A DNA stretch of 64,000 nucleotides from Fuerstiella marisgermanici (GTDB taxonomy: Bacteria; Planctomycetota; Planctomycetia; Planctomycetales; Planctomycetaceae). The stretch is from NCBI RefSeq assembly GCF_001983935.1, contig NZ_CP017641.1:3224001-3288000 (forward strand). Direction: 5' to 3'. Under the pieces are notes generated by a model that was not told the origin of the DNA, ran no database searches, and worked only from the letters and a program-made list of their open reading frames with translations. Of the stretch, positions 1-8,099 are shown piece after piece. Positions within the stretch are counted from its first letter, which is position 1. Each line of letters starts with the position of its first letter. A program made the position numbers and the translations under genes.

Positions 1-1295
1 ATATCATCCTGCATGATTCCGTCTTTGAAGGAACGTCCTTCGATGACGAGTGTGATCTTTTCGTGGCAGTTGAGTCGTCTCCATTTCTTCGATGCTGACT
101 GAGCCAGCTTGAACATCATCGCTAAGCTCGCCCGTCTTGTTCCGCTGCCTTTGGTCTTGCGGTGACGAAGGCGGATCGTCGCGAAGGTGGATTCGATCGG
201 GTTGGTTGTCCGCAAGTGGCTCCAGTGTTCGGCCGGGAAATCGTAGAACGTCAGCAGCTCGTCGCGGTCCTTCTTCAGGCAATCGCAAGCCGCTGCATAC
301 TTCGCACCGTACTTTTCAATGAATTTATCGAACGCTTTGTTCGCATCGTCCTTCGTTTCTGCCTGCCAGATTTCGTGCAGGTCGCCTTTCGCTTTGGGTT
401 GAACGCTCTTAGGCATCTTGTTGAGAACATTGGCCGTCTTGTGAACCCAACAGCGTTGTTCACGAGTCTCGGGGAATACTTTGCGGATCGCGGCCCAGAA
501 GCCAAGCGCACCATCGCCAACGGCAACCTTCGGTGACAATTGCAGGCCACGTTGCTTCAAGTCGACCAGTAACTCGCACCAGCTCTGCTCGCTCTCGCGG
601 TAACCGTCCAGCACCGCGATCAATTCTTTCTGGCCTTCCGGCGTAGCCCCCATCAGCACCAGCAAACACTGCTTTTTATTGGCGTCATCCTCCAGTCGGA
701 CCTTCGCGTGAATGCCGTCGGCCCAGATGTAAACGTACTGCTTGTTCGATAGATCCCGCTTGCTCCAGTCATCGTATTCGCTGCACCACTGATCCTTGAG
801 CCGGCAAACCACGTTGGGACTCAGCCCGGCGGCCCGCTCGCCGACGAGCGACTGCAACGCCTCGTTGAAGTCACCCGTGGAAATTCCTTTGAGGTAAAGC
901 CAGGGGATGAGTTCTTCAATGGCCTTCGTTTTTCGCAGATAGCTCGGAAGCACGCTTGGCGAGAAAGCCACCCGTTTTTCGCGATCAGGATCGTTGTCGC
1001 GGACACGCCCCTGAGTGACCGGAATCGCTCCGGCACCGGTGAGGATGTCCCGCTCCGGAAGGCTTCCGTTCTTGACGACCAGTCGCCGGCCGTGCTCGTC
1101 AGTCCGATCCGCATGCATGGCGACGAACGCATCCACCTCGGCATCGACTGCGGTTTGTAGCATCCGCCTGGCTCCCTCACGGACAATCTCGTCGAGCGGA
1201 CTTCGCTCGTCGAACTGAGCCCGAAAGGAAATCACTTCGGGATCGAGCGCTTGACCCACTGGCACTTTGGTTCGGTCTGTTTTAGTCTTGCTCAT
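1..1295 (-). CDS. IS256-family (mutator-type) transposase, C-terminus cut by window edge
   Basis: Read on the minus strand from ATG at 1295, the frame stays open to base 1, giving about 431 codons with no stop, so the end lies outside the window. The protein shows the layout of IS256/MULE-type DDE transposases: a helical N-terminus, a first catalytic Asp in YVYIWADGIHAKVR, a second in VAVGDGALGFW, and the C-terminal TTNPIESTFATIR segment that supplies the Glu, followed by basic residues. It would catalyse cut-and-paste or copy-out transposition of its own element. An AAGGAA ribosome-binding site lies about 9 bases before the ATG. There is no frameshift in the visible part, so it may be active. 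Family assignment is secure; completeness cannot be judged. Confidence 0.93.
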   Translation of the reverse strand, partial: MSKTKTDRTKVPVGQALDPEVISFRAQFDERSPLDEIVREGARRMLQTAVDAEVDAFVAMHADRTDEHGRRLVVKNGSLPERDILTGAGAIPVTQGRVRDNDPDREKRVAFSPSVLPSYLRKTKAIEELIPWLYLKGISTGDFNEALQSLVGERAAGLSPNVVCRLKDQWCSEYDDWSKRDLSNKQYVYIWADGIHAKVRLEDDANKKQCLLVLMGATPEGQKELIAVLDGYRESEQSWCELLVDLKQRGLQLSPKVAVGDGALGFWAAIRKVFPETREQRCWVHKTANVLNKMPKSVQPKAKGDLHEIWQAETKDDANKAFDKFIEKYGAKYAAACDCLKKDRDELLTFYDFPAEHWSHLRTTNPIESTFATIRLRHRKTKGSGTRRASLAMMFKLAQSASKKWRRLNCHEKITLVIEGRSFKDGIMQDD

Positions 1296-1403
1296 AGCGT
1301 ATTCCTTTGCCCACTTCGGGCCGTTGGAGAGGAGAAGTTCCAACAGGATGCGCCACCTTTCTCATTCACTCAAGAACACAACTTTCGACAATACCTCCCA
1401 ACG
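1..1403 (-). mobile_element. IS256-family insertion sequence, one end only
   Basis: The transposase is preceded by about 110 bases ending, on the minus strand, with GGGAGGTATTGTCGAAAGTT (outer edge near 1400), which has the position and look of an IS256-type terminal inverted repeat. The other end is outside the window, so neither the inverted repeat nor the 8-9 bp target duplication could be verified. The outer boundary is an estimate. Confidence 0.5.
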
Positions 1404-1423
1404 GGAACGACGTGTCCTATTCG

Positions 1424-1452
1424 GAGCGTTAGCTCCAATCGGCTGGCGGGCC
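1424..1452 (-). repeat. Dispersed 29-nt hairpin element, copy 1
   Basis: The plus strand reads GAGC-N4-GCTC (a small hairpin) followed by a conserved 16-mer, AATCGGCTGGCGGGCC. The same arrangement recurs at 15270-15298. Both copies sit just downstream of a minus-strand stop codon, here 17 bases after the stop of the CPBP protease gene at 1470. Confidence 0.6.
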
Positions 1453-1469
1453 GTCCCGCCCCGCCCCGC

Positions 1470-2330
1470 CTACCAGTAGCCCCACTGTTGAGTCGACATG
1501 ACGTACAGCCCCAGCAGTAGATTGGCGACGGCGTGCATCAGCACGCACGCGGACAGGCTTTTGGTTTTCACGGCCACGCCGTACGCCAGCAGGCCGTAGA
1601 AGGTGGCTCCGAAATAGTCGACTGGAGCGTGAGCCAGCACAAACAAAGCTGTCACGACCACAAGGCTTAGCTTATGAAAAGTGCCGAAGGGAACCTGCCA
1701 GTAATCGCCGTCCATGTCGGCCACAAACCGCATCAGGAATCCTCGCCAGAAGATCTCTTCCACCAGCGGCACCACCAGCACCAGTCGAGCGAACCGGAAC
1801 AGCACTGTCGCCCAATACCAGCCCGGTCCGTATGCCGATACTGCCGACGGATCGAAGCCGTCAGATCGATCAGCGAAGCCGACGTACTTCCACCAGCCTT
1901 CCGACAGTTCAAGTGATCGAAACAGAAACCCGGGCGCGAGCCAAACCACGATGCCCAGCACTCCGGCGGCCGAGGCCAGTAGCCAGCCTGTGTGAGGCCG
2001 AAACTGGTACTCTTTCCAATACCACGCCAGCAATACAGCGGTCACAAGCGTTTGCACCGGAAACAACCACAGCTTCGGCTCGCTCACATACCACGCCTGG
2101 CCCGGACTGCCTGCGGTTGGTGTGGGCTCGTCTGAGTTCGCGTCAAAGGCAGGCCCGGATTCGGTGTCAGTGTGCTGCAGAGAAACGTCGGCGGTGTCCG
2201 GCAGCAAACCAACCGACGTCAACAAATCCGGCACGCCAAGAAACAGCATGAACACGACGAAGGGGACGACGTACGCTTGAGCCCGTCGCTGAGCAGATTG
2301 GTTGGACGGAACGTGGGGCTCTTCAGTCAC
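1470..2330 (-). CDS. CPBP-family intramembrane metalloprotease (CAAX-protease-like)
   Basis: A multi-pass membrane protein of about 286 residues. It carries the three CPBP motifs in order: EEIFWRGF (EExxxR, near residue 191), FVLAHAPVDY (FxxxH) and a C-terminal HAVAN. These are the glutamates and histidines expected to bind the catalytic metal within the membrane. The arrangement resembles the PEP-CTERM/exosortase-associated CAAX protease-like subfamily, but no exosortase is nearby, so the substrate is unknown. Start choice: the frame can begin at a TTG at 2351, but that codon lies in the T-tract of the upstream terminator, so I prefer the GTG at 2330. It is separated from the upstream pilin operon by that terminator, so it probably has its own promoter. 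Confidence 0.88.
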   Translation of the reverse strand: MTEEPHVPSNQSAQRRAQAYVVPFVVFMLFLGVPDLLTSVGLLPDTADVSLQHTDTESGPAFDANSDEPTPTAGSPGQAWYVSEPKLWLFPVQTLVTAVLLAWYWKEYQFRPHTGWLLASAAGVLGIVVWLAPGFLFRSLELSEGWWKYVGFADRSDGFDPSAVSAYGPGWYWATVLFRFARLVLVVPLVEEIFWRGFLMRFVADMDGDYWQVPFGTFHKLSLVVVTALFVLAHAPVDYFGATFYGLLAYGVAVKTKSLSACVLMHAVANLLLGLYVMSTQQWGYW

Positions 2331-2349
2331 GATAAGTGTTACTACTTTC

Positions 2350-2385
2350 AAAAAAGAAGCCCGGCTTCTTATAAAAGCCGGGCTT
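2350..2385 (-). terminator. Rho-independent terminator of the pseudopilin operon
   Basis: Perfect 11-bp stem (AAGCCCGGCTT at 2357-2367 pairing with AAGCCGGGCTT at 2375-2385) with a 7-base loop. On the minus strand it is followed by TTCTTTTTT. It lies 45 bases after the stop of the giant pilin-like gene (2431), and so ends the minus-strand pilin operon before the CPBP gene. Confidence 0.9.
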
Positions 2386-2430
2386 ATGGCAGACCGAAAG
2401 ACGGCGTCGAAACCGATTCCATATTTGCAA

Positions 2431-5400
2431 CTACTGAATTTCCAGTCTCGCTTTGACTAAGCTCTCCCAGTCAAAATCTCCGCTTCCAGCATCAAACGCA
2501 TTGATGGCCTCAGAACGGTCGATCAGGAAGATCGCCCGTTTGTGGTCGTCAGCAGTCGTTCCGTCTTCATCCAGATCGAATGCCCCACCGACTTGGACTA
2601 ATCCCGTTGCCGGATCCTGATACGCTTCGAAGTAGCCAGCCGTTGCAAAGACAATAAACGAGTTACTGACGGTTGTTGTGTTGTTGGCGATCTTCGAAAG
2701 CAACTGATGACGCTCAACTGTCGTGGAAGACGCTGGCGGAGTGATGTGTTGTGCGGCTGTTCCAATCTCAGCCCAGTTACGATTCGATGCGGGATTTCCG
2801 TCAGCACGGTCATTCTCGAGTCGTCTCCAGATTGTCGACTCAAAACCGCCATCGATTGTCGCGGCACGATATGGCTGGCTACCGGGCAGGCCCGGTGCCC
2901 ACACCCTCGCAGCACCGTCAACCGAATTTGTCGAACCCGGGTCGTAGGTGCGAACTATGCCATCTCGATCGTTTACGAATTCATGCCATCGATCTCGTCC
3001 AGTAGGCGCTCCTGCCGGGTGAGTGAAGTTGCCGTCGTTAAACTCATTGCCAGGATCGGTGCCAGCACCAGTGTAGTAGGGCGTCGCATTTGCGTCGGCA
3101 GCGACGTCCATAAGAAACGGGTCGTCAATAAGCCCTGCGAAAACCTCACGATGTCGGAGCATATTCAGATTGAGTTTTCCCGGAACACGGTTCTGAGCAA
3201 GATAGTTGCCCAGCATGCGATGAACGCGTGAAGGTACTTCCACGAACTGCAGGATTCGGTACCAGCGATTGTCATTGGCCTGATCCAGGAATAAGTCGCT
3301 GTTGGGGGCCGTCCCGGGCGTAACATCGGTGAAGTCCGGCTGCAGGAACATTGCAGAAGCGCTGGAAATTAGTGCATTGTTGGCAGCAGCGCCTTGTCCC
3401 TGTGCAAATGGTGGGAGTCGCGACCAATCCAGTCGCTGTGTTACGAGCTCTGGGCCGTAGACTGGGAGATTTAGCAATTCCGAATTGGACACAAAATCTC
3501 GATCGAAATGAGGCTGATATAGATTCCACTGCGGCAGTGCGTTGCTGTTCGCGTTCGTTATAGAGTTGTAGCGATGATTTGCCTTTGCTGTGTTTGGATA
3601 GGTCGTCTCACTCTCAGCATTCAACGGCTGGTTCCTTTCATTGCTACGCAGGTTGAGCAGTTCGTTCTGAATATCCAACGGGTCCGTCATCGCCAACGTA
3701 ATCCCGAATGGCGTAAACGTGACGCGAATGCGATCTACGTTCACCCATGGATTTGCGGTCTGGCTAAGTGACGGCATATTTGGATTGACTCGACGCTGTA
3801 GGACCAAGTCGAATCCAACATCACCACTACTGGCAAAACGCCCAGCGGGAAAGGCAGAAGAAGGAGGAGGAACATTGTTGACAAATGTGTCGCAGCCAGC
3901 GTAAGTACTCAGTGTTTCGAGAAACTTACCTTTAGTGCTGGTCACAGTGCCGTCTCCAGTGATGCTGCTATCATCTTCAAGCACGCGAGCCACAAACCCG
4001 GTCGACAAGTGGTTTGTGTGATGAAGATCGATATCGCACTCGCGTGTTGCTGTAGTAATGTCATTCGTCGCGGCATCGACATCGGGGGCGATCCGTTCAA
4101 AGACATCCTCACTGGCATACATGTTGGGACTGTTGTAATCAACGTAGAACTCGCTCATGTCGAGTTCTACGCCGCCACTGCTGGTCAACTCAGGACTTCC
4201 GGTACTTATTGTCAATGACCCGCCTGGTGGCACGAAGCCTCCGGCCAGGGCATCCTGCAACAGGACGATCGCGCGATCAAAATCGTTGGGGGCCGCGATC
4301 GGCGCGTCCGCTCCGTTGTTTCGATCAAATCGAGCAATACGCCAAACGCAATTATCTTTCGTTGTCGCATCAGCTCCCAGGCTGACATTCAGCGGCTGAA
4401 CGTTCGTAATTTCAATCTGAAGGAAATCGTGTGCATCAATGGTCCCGGACACGTCCTCATCGTTGTATGGGGTTGCTGGATGATCCATCGTTAGTTCCGG
4501 TGACCGGACGGCGAAGACTTCGTCGAAGGCGAGTTGCTGGGCTTCCACACCATATACAACCCCTCGATCGTAACTCACAATTTCCGTTGTGTTGCCGTCG
4601 CCATCAATATCTCCAACATCTGGCACACCACTGTCTTCCGGGCTAAGTCCGCCGCTGGTCACAAGGTTGTAGTCAGCCACTGGTAGGGAGTTTGGACTTG
4701 GGACTGATCCAGCTAGTACCGCAGATGGAAAATCAGCGGTGTAGGGATCGTCATCCAGATTCCATCCATTGCTGAGATTTTTGTCATACTCGAATTTGGT
4801 GACGACGTTGTCAGTGTCCAATGAGTCGACCAAATTAACGGCGAACTGCGCCATACGTCGAAGTTGATCGTGCGTGTAGAGAGCCTCCGGATGTGGATTT
4901 CCAGGGACCATCGGGTCTAATGCATCCGGAACGAGCGCCGGATCGTTAATCCCGAGATAATTCTTAACAACTCCAGCAGCGTCATTTCGAGCCCCGCCAA
5001 GCGTGTACAGCAACACATAGATGTCGCGAGCAAGCTGTTGCCGGTCGCGACGCGCCCAAAACTCTCGTTGAGCAGGTGTCTGTGGGGGGAACCTAACGTT
5101 AGTCGCATAGGTAAACGTGTTGGGATCCGAATCCGATGCAAGCTCAAGCGTATATGCCACAGTCTCCGCGCGGACTCCCGTTTCTTCTTCGTCAGGGTGC
5201 TCTGTTAAAGGGCGAAAACGTAGCCCCGACCGTTGCATATAGGAAAGGAATTCAGGCGTTCCTTCCGGCGGTGCTTTACTCGTTTCATCTCCGCTGTTCG
5301 CAATTCCATCGGGACCAAGCTGATCCCATACGCGGTCAACATCCAGCACGTGGTTAATACTAATAGGAAGCTGCCCGAACAAATCCGTTGTATCCCCTGC

Positions 5401-8022
5401 TTCCACGGTAACGGCACGCCGTGTTTGCGGTCGGAAAGGGTCGCTGCGGCTGTACGGTCGACCGTTAAGGTTTGTCGTACCAAAGGCGGGTGGAAATTCG
5501 GCGTTGCCGTCTCCGTCCGGAAACCCATCATTGTCCCTGTCTGCGCCGTCAGTATCAGCGGAAAATTCCCACCAACGTGAAATACGGTCGCTGTCTCTGT
5601 ACCCGCCTGCCAGCACTTCGTCCGGTTCGTCGACAGTGCCATCACCGTCGTCGTCAAGTCCTCGTTTGCCTGGTCGTCCGTCGTTACCGAAAGGATGAGA
5701 GAAAGGCACGTAGCGAAAGCTGTTGCTGTACGTGGTAATAAGCTCGCGATTTTGGCTGCTGGCATCGAACGCCCAGGGAGCAACCTGAGACATCCGGTCG
5801 CTGGGGGTTTCCTGCGAGTTGGCAATGTCCAAAGCCGTCATGTGCAATTCAAACATATCCTGCGGGCCAAAGACGTTGTCAGCGGGCCGTTGGGCCAGCT
5901 CTGAATAAAAGATCGTCTCCAGCGGATCTTCGAACAGCATGTCGAAGAAGGGATTGACGATCAGATCGTCACTCGCAGGAACACCATTGTTGAAAGTTTG
6001 GTCCACGCCAAAGATATAGCGAGGCGTGTACCGAATCGCTCCGCCCCCCCCAGACGTCGTCGGCATCTCGCGGGCAATGTTGTAGTTAAAATAGCGTGGC
6101 CACGATGCGGGATTTGTGGCGACGCTCATAATTGGATTCAACGGATTGCCACCATTGGGTGTTGCCAATGGAGTGCCGCCAGCAAAGCCGGTTACGTTGT
6201 GCGTGGTGTTTCGCCCAGTACCGCCAAAGTCAACGGGCTTTCCGTACGAGCGGACGCGTCCCGCATTGAGCAGGGCTTCGCCTTCGTAGGCATTTTGGTT
6301 GTCATCGTACCCGGCTCGCCCGGCACCATTTATTGCTCCACCAAATCGTGGACCACCACCGGCACTAACTGTTCTGCGGCTGTTGTCACTTCTTCCAGGG
6401 CGAGGGTAGTCGCCGACTTCCTTCGCTCCAGTTAACGCAAAGTACAGATTCTGCACGTCCCCCCAGCGTCCGGGAATGATGTCGTCGATTGCACCGGAGG
6501 TGTCATAATCTGCTCGACCGGTTAACAGCCAAAACAACTCCATATTCGCTTGTTCGATTGCCGACAGCGGTCCGCGCCCATAATGCTGTGTGAACTCATT
6601 GCGAGCGTCCGCAGGAATCTGAGATTCGAACGTCGTACCGCTTGCTGGCGGCCGTGTATCGCGACGCAGCGCGTAGGTCGGGTTGATTTCATGGGGACCA
6701 AGACCGTGATGGGAGGCGGATAACATGCGGTCTCCGAAACTACCGCTACTAACGATCGCCGGCACGTTACCCGTACGCGTCATGTTGTTCAGGTTGCCGT
6801 GCACATTCACATTGATTAACGAATCGAGGTCGTAAATGGTAAACGAGTGCAAGACGACATAAAGCCGAGTGAAGCCACCACTGTCGACGTGTTCCTGCAA
6901 AGGAAAATGCAGGTCCATCCAGATGCCTTCTTTTGTCGTGTAAGACGTTCCATTCGCATCGACTTCAGAGAATTGATCGTTATCTACATCAAGTTCGTAG
7001 ACTCGTGGATGCGACCCCGTCCAGAATCCAAGTTCCCCCTGAATTGCAGGATCATCCTGACTGGAGCCGTCGTTTCCTGGGAGGAATGGAAATCCTCCGC
7101 TTGCGACACCGTTGCTGGCTGCAGCTGCCGCCGTGAGATATCTCGGCAGGACATCGTTTGTTTGTTGGTTACGAACCAAATGTGACGGGTGAGGCCGGAA
7201 ACTACGCTTTGCCAGTGCGGTGATCGTCGGATCTTCTGTGGCCCAATTGGGATCCGTCGGTACGTAGAAACCGTTCCGTGTAGTTCCTGACGTCTTCATG
7301 TACTGAGGACGAAAGTACGAAGGAATTGTCACTGGTATGGCTTCATAGCGAGGCGTCGGGACGTCCAATACGCCGTTGCCGTTCCGGTCTTCACCCGCAT
7401 CCAGAGTACCATTGTTATTCACATCTTCTGCATTGTCCCGAATCGCGTATCCACGATAGGCGAGGAACATATTATTGAGGTCAGGATAGGTGTAGTCGAC
7501 GTCTGGCGAGGGCAGAATTCCTTGTTGTGCCCCGCGACGTTCGAACAGATTGGACAACTCAGCGTTGGCTGCATCCTGATTGGGCATGAGTCCCCAAGCC
7601 ATCGGGCTATCGACCATGTCGAGCATGAAATCGACCGCGTTCGATGGTATGCCACCCGGGAGTTCTGGTACACCAGCATTGTAGATCGGGAACGGTAGCC
7701 CCTGACCAGTATGCGGACTGAGGTCGTTCCCAAATTGATTGCGAACAAGACTATGCCGGCGCGTCGGGCTGTACAGGATGCTGTTGACTTCGTTGTCATT
7801 AGGTCCGACTAGAATATGGCGCAACCCCCAATCAAATACGTTGGCGGGTTCGCTGGTCTGAGCCTTGGCCGCTTCGGAAAAGTAATTGGCCGACGCTAGT
7901 TCCTGAGACGCGAATGTATAGAACACCATTCCCGTAAATGTCAGCAGCCCGAGTAGGGCAATGACAATCACAAGCGTCGAACCTCGACGTGTGTTTGTTT
8001 GGTTTTGCTTGCAGCGTTTCAT
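2431..8022 (-). CDS. Giant type IV pilin-like protein (GspK-position, about 1863 aa) with acidic EF-hand-like repeats
   Basis: The N-terminus has a short basic leader (…NTRRG) followed by the hydrophobic stretch STLVIVIALLGLLTFTGMVF, a class III prepilin signal cleaved after Gly. Position +5 is Ile rather than Glu, as in the GspK minor pseudopilins of type II secretion. The remaining roughly 1800 residues are a soluble domain rich in Asp/Asn/Gly, with calcium-loop-like segments such as DDDGDGTVDEPDE, DNDGFPDGDGNAEF and NNNGTLDAGEDRNGNG. GspK proteins are normally near 330 residues, so this is about five times larger. Start: the frame opens at 8076, but ATG at 8022 has AGGAG 11 bases upstream and gives a proper leader. 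It is last in the pilin gene string and is followed by a terminator. Its function beyond a pilus-tip or surface role is inference. Confidence 0.8.
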   Translation of the reverse strand: MKRCKQNQTNTRRGSTLVIVIALLGLLTFTGMVFYTFASQELASANYFSEAAKAQTSEPANVFDWGLRHILVGPNDNEVNSILYSPTRRHSLVRNQFGNDLSPHTGQGLPFPIYNAGVPELPGGIPSNAVDFMLDMVDSPMAWGLMPNQDAANAELSNLFERRGAQQGILPSPDVDYTYPDLNNMFLAYRGYAIRDNAEDVNNNGTLDAGEDRNGNGVLDVPTPRYEAIPVTIPSYFRPQYMKTSGTTRNGFYVPTDPNWATEDPTITALAKRSFRPHPSHLVRNQQTNDVLPRYLTAAAAASNGVASGGFPFLPGNDGSSQDDPAIQGELGFWTGSHPRVYELDVDNDQFSEVDANGTSYTTKEGIWMDLHFPLQEHVDSGGFTRLYVVLHSFTIYDLDSLINVNVHGNLNNMTRTGNVPAIVSSGSFGDRMLSASHHGLGPHEINPTYALRRDTRPPASGTTFESQIPADARNEFTQHYGRGPLSAIEQANMELFWLLTGRADYDTSGAIDDIIPGRWGDVQNLYFALTGAKEVGDYPRPGRSDNSRRTVSAGGGPRFGGAINGAGRAGYDDNQNAYEGEALLNAGRVRSYGKPVDFGGTGRNTTHNVTGFAGGTPLATPNGGNPLNPIMSVATNPASWPRYFNYNIAREMPTTSGGGGAIRYTPRYIFGVDQTFNNGVPASDDLIVNPFFDMLFEDPLETIFYSELAQRPADNVFGPQDMFELHMTALDIANSQETPSDRMSQVAPWAFDASSQNRELITTYSNSFRYVPFSHPFGNDGRPGKRGLDDDGDGTVDEPDEVLAGGYRDSDRISRWWEFSADTDGADRDNDGFPDGDGNAEFPPAFGTTNLNGRPYSRSDPFRPQTRRAVTVEAGDTTDLFGQLPISINHVLDVDRVWDQLGPDGIANSGDETSKAPPEGTPEFLSYMQRSGLRFRPLTEHPDEEETGVRAETVAYTLELASDSDPNTFTYATNVRFPPQTPAQREFWARRDRQQLARDIYVLLYTLGGARNDAAGVVKNYLGINDPALVPDALDPMVPGNPHPEALYTHDQLRRMAQFAVNLVDSLDTDNVVTKFEYDKNLSNGWNLDDDPYTADFPSAVLAGSVPSPNSLPVADYNLVTSGGLSPEDSGVPDVGDIDGDGNTTEIVSYDRGVVYGVEAQQLAFDEVFAVRSPELTMDHPATPYNDEDVSGTIDAHDFLQIEITNVQPLNVSLGADATTKDNCVWRIARFDRNNGADAPIAAPNDFDRAIVLLQDALAGGFVPPGGSLTISTGSPELTSSGGVELDMSEFYVDYNSPNMYASEDVFERIAPDVDAATNDITTATRECDIDLHHTNHLSTGFVARVLEDDSSITGDGTVTSTKGKFLETLSTYAGCDTFVNNVPPPSSAFPAGRFASSGDVGFDLVLQRRVNPNMPSLSQTANPWVNVDRIRVTFTPFGITLAMTDPLDIQNELLNLRSNERNQPLNAESETTYPNTAKANHRYNSITNANSNALPQWNLYQPHFDRDFVSNSELLNLPVYGPELVTQRLDWSRLPPFAQGQGAAANNALISSASAMFLQPDFTDVTPGTAPNSDLFLDQANDNRWYRILQFVEVPSRVHRMLGNYLAQNRVPGKLNLNMLRHREVFAGLIDDPFLMDVAADANATPYYTGAGTDPGNEFNDGNFTHPAGAPTGRDRWHEFVNDRDGIVRTYDPGSTNSVDGAARVWAPGLPGSQPYRAATIDGGFESTIWRRLENDRADGNPASNRNWAEIGTAAQHITPPASSTTVERHQLLSKIANNTTTVSNSFIVFATAGYFEAYQDPATGLVQVGGAFDLDEDGTTADDHKRAIFLIDRSEAINAFDAGSGDFDWESLVKARLEIQ

Positions 8023-8099
8023 TGTTCCGGCTCCTGAATGTTTGACCGGTAGTTGGCAACAGAACGTTGCCGTCAACAGATGTGATTTATCGATTGCCG

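Noticed and set aside
4-288. Minus-strand 94-codon frame within the transposase
   Set aside because: It is a different reading frame of the IS256 transposase; the true frame runs open to the window edge.
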